From Thermohalobaculum sp964576075 (GTDB lineage: Bacteria > Pseudomonadota > Alphaproteobacteria > Rhodobacterales > Rhodobacteraceae): a stretch of DNA of 31,732 nucleotides. The stretch covers positions 1 to 31,732 of the forward strand of contig CAZNTX010000044.1 in assembly GCA_964576075.1 (NCBI GenBank), given 5' to 3'. Position 1 is the stretch's first letter, and the number at the start of each line of letters is the position of its first letter. The position numbers and the translations under genes were made by a program. This document shows positions 9,489 through 16,567 of the stretch, one piece after another. The notes below the pieces were generated by a model. The model saw only the letters and a list, made by a program, of their open reading frames with translations, ran no database searches and had not been told where the DNA came from.

Positions 9489-10193
9489 ATGCGCCTCGAG
9501 CGCTGCCTGCGCGCCGTCTGGGCGCTCTCCGTTGCGGCGCTCGCGGCCGCCTGCGCGCCGGGTCCGGCGCCGACCGTCCTGCCGGGCGCCCTGCCCGCGG
9601 CTGCGGGCGGGCTCGCCCTTGCGGGGCTGCCGGTGCCAGCGCGGGTCGGGCTGCTGCGGGTGGCGGACGGGCGACTGACCCCGATCCCCGCGACCGAGGC
9701 CGGCCGCTGGCGCGGCGCATTCCATCAGGTAAACGCCGCGCTGCCTGCCCCGATCCTCGCGTTGCCCGCCCCTGCGAGCGGGCAGGCCCTGGGCGACGAT
9801 CTCGGCGCGCAGCTCGGGGCGGCCTTCGATGCGGCGGCGGCGGCGGGGTTCGACGCGGTGCTGGTCTACGAGCTGTCCGTGCGGGCGGAGTCGGACCCGC
9901 TCGCCGCGGCGCTGTCCGAGGTCCCGATGCTCGGCGGCGCGATCCCGGCGACGGCGATGACCGAGGCGCAGGCGGTCGGCCTCGCGGTCCTCGTGGAGCC
10001 GGCCGCGCGTCGGCCGTTGGGGGTCGCCGAAGCGCGGCTCGAAGGCGCCCCGATCGCCCCGATCTCCGCCACTGGGGGCTCGCGGCGCGCGGCGACGCCG
10101 CTCGCGGCCTATGCGATGGTCCATGCGCTCGCCCCTCGGGTGGAGGACATGCTGACCGAGGCCGTGACGGTGGCGATCGCGGCCCGCAGGTGA
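9489..10193 (+). CDS. Predicted lipoprotein of unknown function
   Basis: A 234-aa protein. The N-terminus MRLERCLRAVWALSVAALAA followed by AC is a lipoprotein signal peptide with Cys22 as the lipidated residue. The start at 9489 is supported by GGGAGGA 7 nt upstream. The body is Ala-rich with a repeated theme of hydrophobic strands (RVGLLRVADGRL, FDAVLVYELSVRAESD, AVGLAVLVEPAARR) and an Ala-rich final helix. This resembles periplasmic alpha/beta lipoproteins, but I do not recognise the family. It converges on hisG, with a strong palindrome between them. Confidence 0.82.
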   Translation: MRLERCLRAVWALSVAALAAACAPGPAPTVLPGALPAAAGGLALAGLPVPARVGLLRVADGRLTPIPATEAGRWRGAFHQVNAALPAPILALPAPASGQALGDDLGAQLGAAFDAAAAAGFDAVLVYELSVRAESDPLAAALSEVPMLGGAIPATAMTEAQAVGLAVLVEPAARRPLGVAEARLEGAPIAPISATGGSRRAATPLAAYAMVHALAPRVEDMLTEAVTVAIAARR

Positions 10194-10276
10194 GTGTCTC
10201 GGGGGCTCGGGAAGGCAGGCTGCGGGAGGGGCGGTGGGAGGTGGATCCCATGGCGAGCCCATCGCAGCGGACAGGA

Positions 10277-10297
10277 CCGGCCCCGGTCCGGGGCCGG
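10277..10297. terminator. 21-nt perfect GC palindrome between convergent genes
   Basis: CCGGCCCCGG, a single T, then CCGGGGCCGG. It lies between the lipoprotein gene (stop 10193) and the 3' end of hisG (10420). It can fold into the same hairpin in both transcripts, so a bidirectional terminator is plausible although no U-run follows. Confidence 0.4.
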
Positions 10298-10419
10298 GCG
10301 CAGAGGCATGCCGCTGCCCCAAGGTCCTCCCCGGGGCTCGCCGCGGCCGGGCTTGGGCAGCCCCGCGCCCGGCTCAGGCGGTGCCCGACCGCGGCCGAGG
10401 CGGGGCCCGCCCCGGGGGC

Positions 10420-11133
10420 TCAGGGTTCGGGCGGGGGCGGCGCGGCAAGGCCGAGCCGCTCGGCCAAGGCGGCATAGGCGGCACGGGCCGGACCGGGCCA
10501 GGGCGCCTCGCCGGAGACGCAGAGGGTCGCCTCGGAGCGCAGGATCAGCCCGTCCTCGAGGACGCGAAGATGGTTCGCGGCGAGGGTGGCGCCGGTGGAG
10601 GTGATGTCGACGATGGCCTCGGCCGTGCGGTTCTTCGGCGCGGCTTCGGTGGCGCCCTGGCTGTCGACGATGCGGTAGTCGGCAACCCCGCGGGCGCGGA
10701 AGAAGGAGCGGGTGAGATTGTGGTATTTCGTGGCGATGCGGAGCGAGCGGCCATGGCGGGCGCGGAAGGCGGCGCAGACCTCGTCCAAATCCGCCATCGT
10801 CTCGCAGTCGATCCAGAAATCCGGCACCGCGACCACCAGATCGGCATGGCCGAAGCCCATCGGCGCGGCGAGGCGGACGTCGCGGCCGCGGAAGGCGACG
10901 CGCTCTCGAATCAGGTCCTCCCCGGTCACGCCGAGATGGATGCGCCCCGCGGCGAGCTCGCCCGGGATCTCGCCGGCCGAGAGCATGACCACCGAGAGCC
11001 CGTCCGCCCCGCGCGCCTCGGCGCGGTATTCGCGGTTGGCGGAGGGGGCGATCTCGATGCCGCGGGCGGCGAACCAGGCGATGGTGTCGGCCTGGAGCCG
11101 GCCTTTGGAGGGGAGGCCGAGCGCGAGGGTCAT
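10420..11133 (-). CDS. hisG: ATP phosphoribosyltransferase, short form
   Basis: A 237-aa HisG. It catalyses the first step of histidine biosynthesis, condensing ATP with PRPP to phosphoribosyl-ATP. It begins TLALGLPSKGRLQADTIAWF and has GVTGEDLIRE and the PRPP-binding block EAIVDITSTGATLAANHL. The length is that of the short form, which lacks the C-terminal regulatory domain and needs HisZ. Its ATG overlaps the hisZ stop as ATGA (11133-11130), indicating translational coupling. It is the last gene of hisS-hisZ-hisG. Regulation by histidine is expected to act through HisZ. Confidence 0.96.
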   Translation of the reverse strand: MTLALGLPSKGRLQADTIAWFAARGIEIAPSANREYRAEARGADGLSVVMLSAGEIPGELAAGRIHLGVTGEDLIRERVAFRGRDVRLAAPMGFGHADLVVAVPDFWIDCETMADLDEVCAAFRARHGRSLRIATKYHNLTRSFFRARGVADYRIVDSQGATEAAPKNRTAEAIVDITSTGATLAANHLRVLEDGLILRSEATLCVSGEAPWPGPARAAYAALAERLGLAAPPPPEP

Positions 11134-12275
11134 GCCGCCCCCCCGAGCCGGGCCGCGAGCGCGGCTTCGGGCCGGATCATCGCGCCGACGGCGGGCACCG
11201 GCTCCGCCGCGCCGAGGCGGCGGGTCATCCGGTCGTAGCGCCCGCCGCCGGCGAGGGGCGGGAGCCCGGCCCGCGGCGCCTCGATCTCGAAGACGAAGCC
11301 GTCGTAATATTCCATCATGCGGCCGAAGCGGGCGTCGAAGGGGAGCTCCTCGGCGTCGATGCCGACGCGGTTGAGGGCGTCGAGGCGGACCTCGAAGCGC
11401 TCGAGCGCGGGGGAGAGGTCGAGGCCGGCCTCGGCGGTGAGCGCGCGCAGCCGGGCGAGCGCCTCGCCGGAGGGACCCTTGACGGAGAGGACCGCCTCGA
11501 CGAGGGCGGCCTGCTCTTCGGCCATCGGCGGCTCCGCGGCCTCGGCGGCGAGGCGGGCGGCGCGCTCGGCCACCTCCTCCGGCCCGCGGGCGCCGACGAT
11601 CGCGCGCCCCTGCGCCGCCAGCGCCTCGGCCGTCTCGGGCCCTGCGGCGATGGCGGCCATCAGCGCCGCGCGCAGCGGCGAGGGCTCCGGCCGGGCGCCG
11701 CGGAAGCGGGCGAGCAGCTCGCGGAAGCGCGCCGGCCGCCAATAGTGCCGCCGCAGCGCGGATTTGCGCATCTCCGGCATCTCGAGCGCCTCGACGAGGG
11801 CGAAGAACACCCCCGGATCGCCCGTGGTGACCGGCCCCGGCGCCACCTCGAGCGCCTCGATCCCGCGCAGCACGAGGGCGAGCACCTCGGCATCGGCGCG
11901 CGCCCGGTCGAGATCGCCGTAGCGCTCGATCCCGGCCTGGAGATACTCGATGGGCCGGCCGGTGCGGTCCTGCAGGCGAAAGACCGGGCCCGCATAGGCA
12001 TAGGCCGCGCGCCGCGCCCAGCCGCCCTGGCCGTGGGCGATGGCCACGGGGACCGTGAAGTCCGGGCGCAGGCAGAGCTCGCCGGCGGTGACGGGCTCCG
12101 GGAAGAGGAAGGCGCGCGTGCGGATGTCCTCGCCATAGAGGTCGAGGAGGACGTCGGCGTCGAGCAGGTGGCGCGGCTCGATCGCGGCGAAGCCCTCCGC
12201 GGAGAAGAGCGCGGTCAGCCGGGCGAGGGCGGCCTCGCGCAGCGCGAGATCGGCGCCGATCAGACAGTCGGCCAT
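11130..12275 (-). CDS. hisZ: ATP phosphoribosyltransferase regulatory subunit
   Basis: A 381-aa HisRS-like paralogue without tRNA charging function. It pairs with short-form HisG as a hetero-octamer and confers activity and histidine feedback. Visible HisRS-like blocks are LCLRPDFTVPVAIAH, the AYAGPVFRLQDRTGRPIEYLQAGIE motif-2 region (split here as AYAGPVFRLQD and EYLQAGIE), and LAGGGRYDRMTRRLG near the C-terminus. It lacks the C-terminal anticodon-binding domain of true HisRS. The start is 5 nt downstream of the hisS stop, and its stop overlaps the hisG start. Confidence 0.95.
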   Translation of the reverse strand: MADCLIGADLALREAALARLTALFSAEGFAAIEPRHLLDADVLLDLYGEDIRTRAFLFPEPVTAGELCLRPDFTVPVAIAHGQGGWARRAAYAYAGPVFRLQDRTGRPIEYLQAGIERYGDLDRARADAEVLALVLRGIEALEVAPGPVTTGDPGVFFALVEALEMPEMRKSALRRHYWRPARFRELLARFRGARPEPSPLRAALMAAIAAGPETAEALAAQGRAIVGARGPEEVAERAARLAAEAAEPPMAEEQAALVEAVLSVKGPSGEALARLRALTAEAGLDLSPALERFEVRLDALNRVGIDAEELPFDARFGRMMEYYDGFVFEIEAPRAGLPPLAGGGRYDRMTRRLGAAEPVPAVGAMIRPEAALAARLGGAA

Positions 12276-12280
12276 CGCGC

Positions 12281-13780
12281 TCAGCCGCGTCCGCGCGCGA
12301 GCATGGCGCGGACCTCCGAGACGAGCTGGGCGCGGGCCACCGAGATCTGCGAGGGCTGCTGGGTCCATTCCTCGCGGCTCTCGATCTCGGCGGCGAGCTT
12401 GGCGCCGAGGACGAGATCCTTGAGCTGCACGCGCCCCTCCGCCTTCTCCTCCGCGCCCTCGATGACGGCGACGGGGGCGCCGCGCTTGTCGGCGTATTTG
12501 AGCTGCTTGGCCATGTTGCCGCCGCCGAGAAAGACCTCCGCGCGGATCCCGTGGGCGCGCAGCTCGGCGCACATCGTCTGGTAGTCGGCCATGCGCTCGC
12601 GGTCGAGCGCGAGGATGACGACGGGGCCCTGGGCCTCCTCCCCGCGCCGACCGATCGCCTCGAGCGCGGCGAGCAGCCGGTCGACGCCGACGGAGATGCC
12701 GGTCGCCGGGACCTGCTGGCCGGTGAAGCGCTTCACCAGATCGTCGTAGCGCCCGCCGCCGGCGACGGAGCCGAACTGCCGGCGCTGGCCGTCCTCGTCG
12801 GTGATCTCGAAGGTGAGCTCGGCCTCGTAGACCGGGCCGGTGTAGTAGCCGAGGCCGCGGACGACGGAGGGGTCGATCAGCGCCCGCGCGCCGTAGCCCT
12901 GGGCCTCCATCAGCTCGGCGATGCGCTCGAGTTCGGCGACGCCCTCGCGGCCGGTCTCTGAGGGCCCGACGAGCTCGGCGAGGCGCGCGCAGGTCTCGGC
13001 GCCGGTGGCGCGGCGGGCGGCGGTGAAGCCGACGAGGAGGTCGATCTGCTCCGGCGAGAGCCCGGCGCCGGGGGTGAAGGCGCCCGACTCGTCCTTGCGC
13101 CCCGGTCCCATCAGCGCGCGCACGCCGTCCTCGCCGAGGCGGTCGAGCTTGTCGATGGCGCGGAGCGCGATGCCGCGGGCCTCGGAGGACGCCTCCGGAT
13201 CGGCGGGGTCGAGCAGCCCGGCCGCCTCCATCACCCCGTTGAGCACCTTGCGGTCGTTGATGCGGATGAGCACGTCGTCGCGCCCGATCCCGATGGCCTC
13301 GAAGGCGTCGGCGAGCATCATGCAGATCTCGGCATCCGCGGCGACCGAGGCCGCGCCGACCGTGTCGGCATCGCACTGGTAGAACTGGCGGTAGCGCCCG
13401 GGCCCCGGCTTCTCGTTGCGCCAGACGGGGCCCACGGCGTAGCGCCTGTAGGGCGAGGGCAGGCTCTCGCGGTGCTGCGCCACGACGCGCGCGAGCGGCG
13501 CGGTCAGGTCGTAGCGCAGCGCGATCCAGCTCTCGTCCTCCTCCTGCCAGGCGAAGACGCCGTCATGCGGGCGGTCGACATCGGGAAGGAACGAGCCGAG
13601 CGCCTCCACGGTCTCGATGGCGGGGGTCTCCAACGGCTCGAAGCCGTAGAGGTGGTAGACCTCGCAGATCCGGTCGAGCATGGCGCGCCGGGCGGTGACC
13701 TCCGCGCCCATATAGTCGCGAAAGCCCCGCGGGGGGACGGCCTTCGGCCGCGGCGCCTTCTTCTTCTTGTCCTTCGGCAT
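12281..13780 (-). CDS. hisS: Histidyl-tRNA synthetase
   Basis: A 499-aa class II synthetase that charges tRNA-His. Motif 2 spans about residues 113-142 (YAVGPVWRNEKPGPGRYRQF, then YQCDADTVG). The histidine-specific blocks ALIDPSVVRGLGYYTGPVYE and GSVAGGGRYDDLVKRF follow, and the C-terminal anticodon-binding domain contains AEVFLGGGNMAKQLKYADKR. It is longer than the ~425-aa bacterial type, and its YQCDADTVG replaces the usual bacterial HQIGVE-type sequence. This is the alphaproteobacterial/eukaryote-like subgroup. A Lys-rich N-terminus (PKDKKKKAPRPK) precedes the core. The start has GGGAGGG upstream. First gene of the his cluster. Confidence 0.96.
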   Translation of the reverse strand: MPKDKKKKAPRPKAVPPRGFRDYMGAEVTARRAMLDRICEVYHLYGFEPLETPAIETVEALGSFLPDVDRPHDGVFAWQEEDESWIALRYDLTAPLARVVAQHRESLPSPYRRYAVGPVWRNEKPGPGRYRQFYQCDADTVGAASVAADAEICMMLADAFEAIGIGRDDVLIRINDRKVLNGVMEAAGLLDPADPEASSEARGIALRAIDKLDRLGEDGVRALMGPGRKDESGAFTPGAGLSPEQIDLLVGFTAARRATGAETCARLAELVGPSETGREGVAELERIAELMEAQGYGARALIDPSVVRGLGYYTGPVYEAELTFEITDEDGQRRQFGSVAGGGRYDDLVKRFTGQQVPATGISVGVDRLLAALEAIGRRGEEAQGPVVILALDRERMADYQTMCAELRAHGIRAEVFLGGGNMAKQLKYADKRGAPVAVIEGAEEKAEGRVQLKDLVLGAKLAAEIESREEWTQQPSQISVARAQLVSEVRAMLARGRG

Positions 13781-13850
13781 GGGCCCTCCCGGTATGCGCG
13801 GCCCGGATAGCGGATCGCTCCCGGCGCGGCAAGGGAGGCCCGGGCCGGGC

Positions 13851-14654
13851 TCAGGCGTCCTTGCGGACGTAGATGTCGTCGCCGCCGAGGGCTTCGACCC
13901 GGGAATAGCCCTTCTCGGTCATGAGCTTGGCGATGGCGGGCCCGTGATGCAGCGCGTCGATGGCGAAGGCGCGGACGGAATAGGTCTCGAAGGGGAAGGC
14001 GGAGAGCACGGCGAGTTCGGCGCCGGCGACGTCGAGCGAGACGAAATCCACCTCCTTGAGATACTGGCTGTCGAGGATCTGCGCGAGGCTGCGGGTGCGC
14101 ACGGGGCGGCGGCGCGCCGTGTGCCGCGGATCGGCCTCGACCTTCTCCAGCACCGCCTCGGGGTAGGTCTCGGTCAGCCCGCTCATCTGCACGAGGCCGG
14201 CCTCGATCTCGAGGAACTCCGCCTCGCCGGCCTCGCCGGCCGCGGCCATCGGCAGGCAGGGGCAGCGGCGGAACTCGGCCGCCTTGGCGCGCGGGCCGGC
14301 GGCGGGCTCGACGAGCAGGCCGGACCAGCCGCGCATCAGCTCGAAGAAGAGCGAGTTGGACCCGGCCAGCCCGTCGAACCCGCCGATCTCGACGAACACG
14401 CCCCCGCGCTTGCCCCCGAACACCCGCTCGTCGAGGAAGGCGTCCTGGCCGGACTGGGAGAAGAACTGCGCGCGCCTGTTGGAGAGGCGCTCGCAATCCC
14501 AGATCATCTGGTTGATCTGGCCGCGGGCGCGGGCCTGGCGCACCTCCCCGGAGAGCTGGCGCATGATGCGGTGGCCCTCGGCGAGGGCCTGGCGGCCGCG
14601 GTCGATCATGTCGCGGCCGCGGACGAAGCGGCGCTCGGCGTCGTCGGCGCTCAT
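13851..14654 (-). CDS. FkbM family SAM-dependent methyltransferase
   Basis: A 267-aa protein. A helical, probably coiled N-terminal ~55 residues (RGRDMIDRGRQALAEGHRIM) precedes the Methyltransf_21 core. The core has SQSGQDAFLDERVFGG, the SAM-binding GVFVEIGGFDGLAGSNSLFF, WSGLLVEPAAG and the acidic VDFVSLDVAGAELAVL. FkbM-type enzymes usually O-methylate sugars or other secondary-metabolite hydroxyls; the target here is unknown. The ATG has GGAGGAG upstream and lies 13 nt after the YqeY stop, so the two genes likely share an mRNA. hisS starts 70 nt downstream. Confidence 0.9.
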   Translation of the reverse strand: MSADDAERRFVRGRDMIDRGRQALAEGHRIMRQLSGEVRQARARGQINQMIWDCERLSNRRAQFFSQSGQDAFLDERVFGGKRGGVFVEIGGFDGLAGSNSLFFELMRGWSGLLVEPAAGPRAKAAEFRRCPCLPMAAAGEAGEAEFLEIEAGLVQMSGLTETYPEAVLEKVEADPRHTARRRPVRTRSLAQILDSQYLKEVDFVSLDVAGAELAVLSAFPFETYSVRAFAIDALHHGPAIAKLMTEKGYSRVEALGGDDIYVRKDA

Positions 14655-14667
14655 CGGCTCCTCCGGG

Positions 14668-15135
14668 TCATGCCAGCGCGTCCTTCACCCGGGCGCTGGC
14701 GGCGGCGAAATCCATCCGGCCCTGGTAGCGCGCCTTGAGCGCGGCCATGACCTTGCCCATGTCGCGGATCGAGCCTGCGCCGGTCTCCTCGATCGCGGCG
14801 GCGACGGCCTCGGCCACCTCCCCGTCGGAGAGCTGGCGGGGCAGGAATTCCTGGATCACCCGGGCCTCCGCGCGCTCCTGTTCGGCGAGTTCCATGCGCG
14901 CGGCCTCGTCATAGGCGGCGGCGGAGTCGGCGCGCTGGCGCACCATGCGCGCGAGCAGCGCCCGCGCCTCCGCCTCGGGCAGCGTGTCGTCCACCCCGTC
15001 CTCGGCGCGCCGGGCCATCTCGCGGTCCTTCAGGCAGGCGAGCATCAGGCGCAGCGTCGAGATGCGCAGCGGGTCCTGCTCGCGCAGCGCGTCCTTGAGG
15101 GCGTCCGAGATCCGGGTCTTCAACGGGCGGTCCAT
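14668..15135 (-). CDS. GatB/YqeY domain protein
   Basis: A 155-aa protein covering the whole YqeY fold: an N-terminal helical half (RISDALKDALREQDPLRIST, LRLMLACLKDRE) and a C-terminal half with VIQEFLPRQLSDGEVAEAV, SIRDMGKVMAALKARYQGR and DFAAASARVKDAL. The C-terminal half resembles the tail domain of GatB, which grips tRNA in the amidotransferase. YqeY itself may interact with tRNA, but its function is not settled. It is divergent from carA with 131 nt between the starts, a conserved neighbourhood in alphaproteobacteria. The promoters of both genes should lie in 15136-15266. Confidence 0.94.
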   Translation of the reverse strand: MDRPLKTRISDALKDALREQDPLRISTLRLMLACLKDREMARRAEDGVDDTLPEAEARALLARMVRQRADSAAAYDEAARMELAEQERAEARVIQEFLPRQLSDGEVAEAVAAAIEETGAGSIRDMGKVMAALKARYQGRMDFAAASARVKDALA

Positions 15136-15266
15136 CGGGCTCGCTCGGATTGCTGCGTCGCGCAGCGAACCTAGCGCGGCGGGAGGGCGGCGGCAAATCG
15201 GGGGCGCGCTTGACCGCTCGGGGCCGATCGGCTAGGCGGGCTGCGATCCAGTCGAGGAGCCGGCCG

Positions 15267-16451
15267 ATGAACCCTCCTGCCCCTGCCGCGCCGGGGCGCG
15301 GCACGTCCGCGCGGCCCACCGCCTGCCTCGCGCTCGCCGACGGGAGCCTGTTCTGGGGCCACGGCTTCGGCGCGGCGGGGCAGACCGTGGGCGAGCTCTG
15401 CTTCAACACCGCGATGACGGGCTATCAGGAGATCATGACCGATCCCTCCTATGCCCATCAGATCGTCACCTTCACCTTCCCCCATATCGGCAATGTCGGC
15501 ACCAACCCCGAGGACGACGAGACCGCGGAGCCCGTCGCCCGCGGCATGGTGGTGCGCTGGCCGGTGACCGAGCCGTCGAACTGGCGCGCGGCCGAGGGGC
15601 TCTCGGCCTGGCTCGCCCGGCGCGGGCGGATCGGGATCTCGGGCGTCGACACCCGCCGCCTCACCCGGCGGATCCGCGAGCGCGGGATGCCGCATGCGGC
15701 CCTCGCCCACGATCCCGAGGGCCGGCTCGATCCGGAGGCGCTGATCGCCGCGGCGCGCGCCTTCCCGGGCCTCGAGGGGGCGGATCTCGCCAAGGAGGTG
15801 ACGACGGCGCAGTCCCAGGTCTGGACCGAGACCCGCTGGGAGCACGGGCAGGGCTTCGGCCGGCTCGAGGCGCCGCGCCACAAGGTCGTGGCGATCGACT
15901 ACGGGGCGAAGCGCACGATCTTCCGCAGCCTCGCGAGCGCGGGCGCGGAGGTGATCGTCCTGCCCGCCACGGCGAGCGCCGAGGAGGTGCTCGCCCACGC
16001 CCCCGACGGCGTCTTCCTCTCCAACGGCCCCGGCGATCCGGCGGCGACCGGGGCCTATGCCGTCCCGATGATCCGGGAGGTGATGGCGGCCGAGACGCCG
16101 GTCTTCGGCATCTGCCTCGGCCACCAGCTCCTCGGCCTCGCGCTCGGGGCCAAGACGGTCAAGATGACGCACGGCCATCACGGCGCGAACCATCCGGTGA
16201 AGAACCTCGAGACCGGCCGCGTCGAGATCACCTCGATGAATCACGGCTTCGCGGTGGAGGCCGAGAGCCTGCCCGCGGGCGTGATCGAGACCCACCGCTC
16301 GCTCTTCGACGGGTCGAATTGCGGGCTCAGGCTCGAGGGCCGCCCGGTGTTCTCCGTGCAGTATCACCCCGAGGCGAGCCCGGGCCCGCAGGACAGCCAA
16401 TACCTCTTCGCCCGCTTCGCCGAGGCGATGGACGCGGCCAAGGGCGCCTGA
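15267..16451 (+). CDS. carA: Carbamoyl-phosphate synthase small subunit
   Basis: A 394-aa glutaminase subunit of carbamoyl-phosphate synthase. It supplies ammonia to CarB for arginine and pyrimidine synthesis. The N-terminal domain carries CLALADGSLFWGHGFG and FNTAMTGYQEIMTDPSY. The class I glutamine amidotransferase domain has FLSNGPGDP, the nucleophile Cys283 in GICLGHQLLGLALG, and the His367/Glu369 pair in QYHPEASPGPQDS. The start at 15267 is chosen because of AGGAG upstream and because the in-frame extension to 15150 is Arg-rich noise. carB is not in the window. Confidence 0.97.
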   Translation: MNPPAPAAPGRGTSARPTACLALADGSLFWGHGFGAAGQTVGELCFNTAMTGYQEIMTDPSYAHQIVTFTFPHIGNVGTNPEDDETAEPVARGMVVRWPVTEPSNWRAAEGLSAWLARRGRIGISGVDTRRLTRRIRERGMPHAALAHDPEGRLDPEALIAAARAFPGLEGADLAKEVTTAQSQVWTETRWEHGQGFGRLEAPRHKVVAIDYGAKRTIFRSLASAGAEVIVLPATASAEEVLAHAPDGVFLSNGPGDPAATGAYAVPMIREVMAAETPVFGICLGHQLLGLALGAKTVKMTHGHHGANHPVKNLETGRVEITSMNHGFAVEAESLPAGVIETHRSLFDGSNCGLRLEGRPVFSVQYHPEASPGPQDSQYLFARFAEAMDAAKGA

Positions 16452-16459
16452 CCCTGCAA

Positions 16460-16475
16460 GGCGCGCCTCCGCGCC
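16460..16475 (+). terminator. Short GC hairpin after carA
   Basis: A 6-bp perfect stem (GGCGCG / CGCGCC) with the loop CCTC begins 8 nt after the carA stop. No T-run follows; instead AT-rich promoter-like DNA does. It is a weak terminator candidate. Confidence 0.35.
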
Positions 16476-16476
16476 G

Positions 16477-16491
16477 TTAAGAAAACATTAA
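16477..16491. promoter_or_regulatory. Putative CtrA binding box (TTAA-N7-TTAA)
   Basis: TTAA at 16477-16480, seven bases (GAAAACA), then TTAA at 16488-16491. This matches the full two-half-site consensus recognised by the response regulator CtrA in alphaproteobacteria (TTAA-N7-TTAAC), except for the final C. It stands out as an AT-rich island in GC-rich DNA, 77 nt upstream of the glycosyltransferase start and just past the carA hairpin. Inference: CtrA controls the glycosyltransferase. Confidence 0.6.
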
Positions 16492-16567
16492 GCCTCGAAT
16501 TTTAGCCTTCTTGCAACGAGTTGCGGGAGGGCATCGTGAGGCGTGATCCAGACATCGCGACGCGGGC

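Noticed and set aside
6554..9490. A 978-codon minus-strand open frame across the gene desert, HNH and SDR genes
   Set aside because: It has no ribosome binding site, a low-complexity composition and changing resemblance along its length; the HNH and SDR genes on the plus strand have clear motifs.
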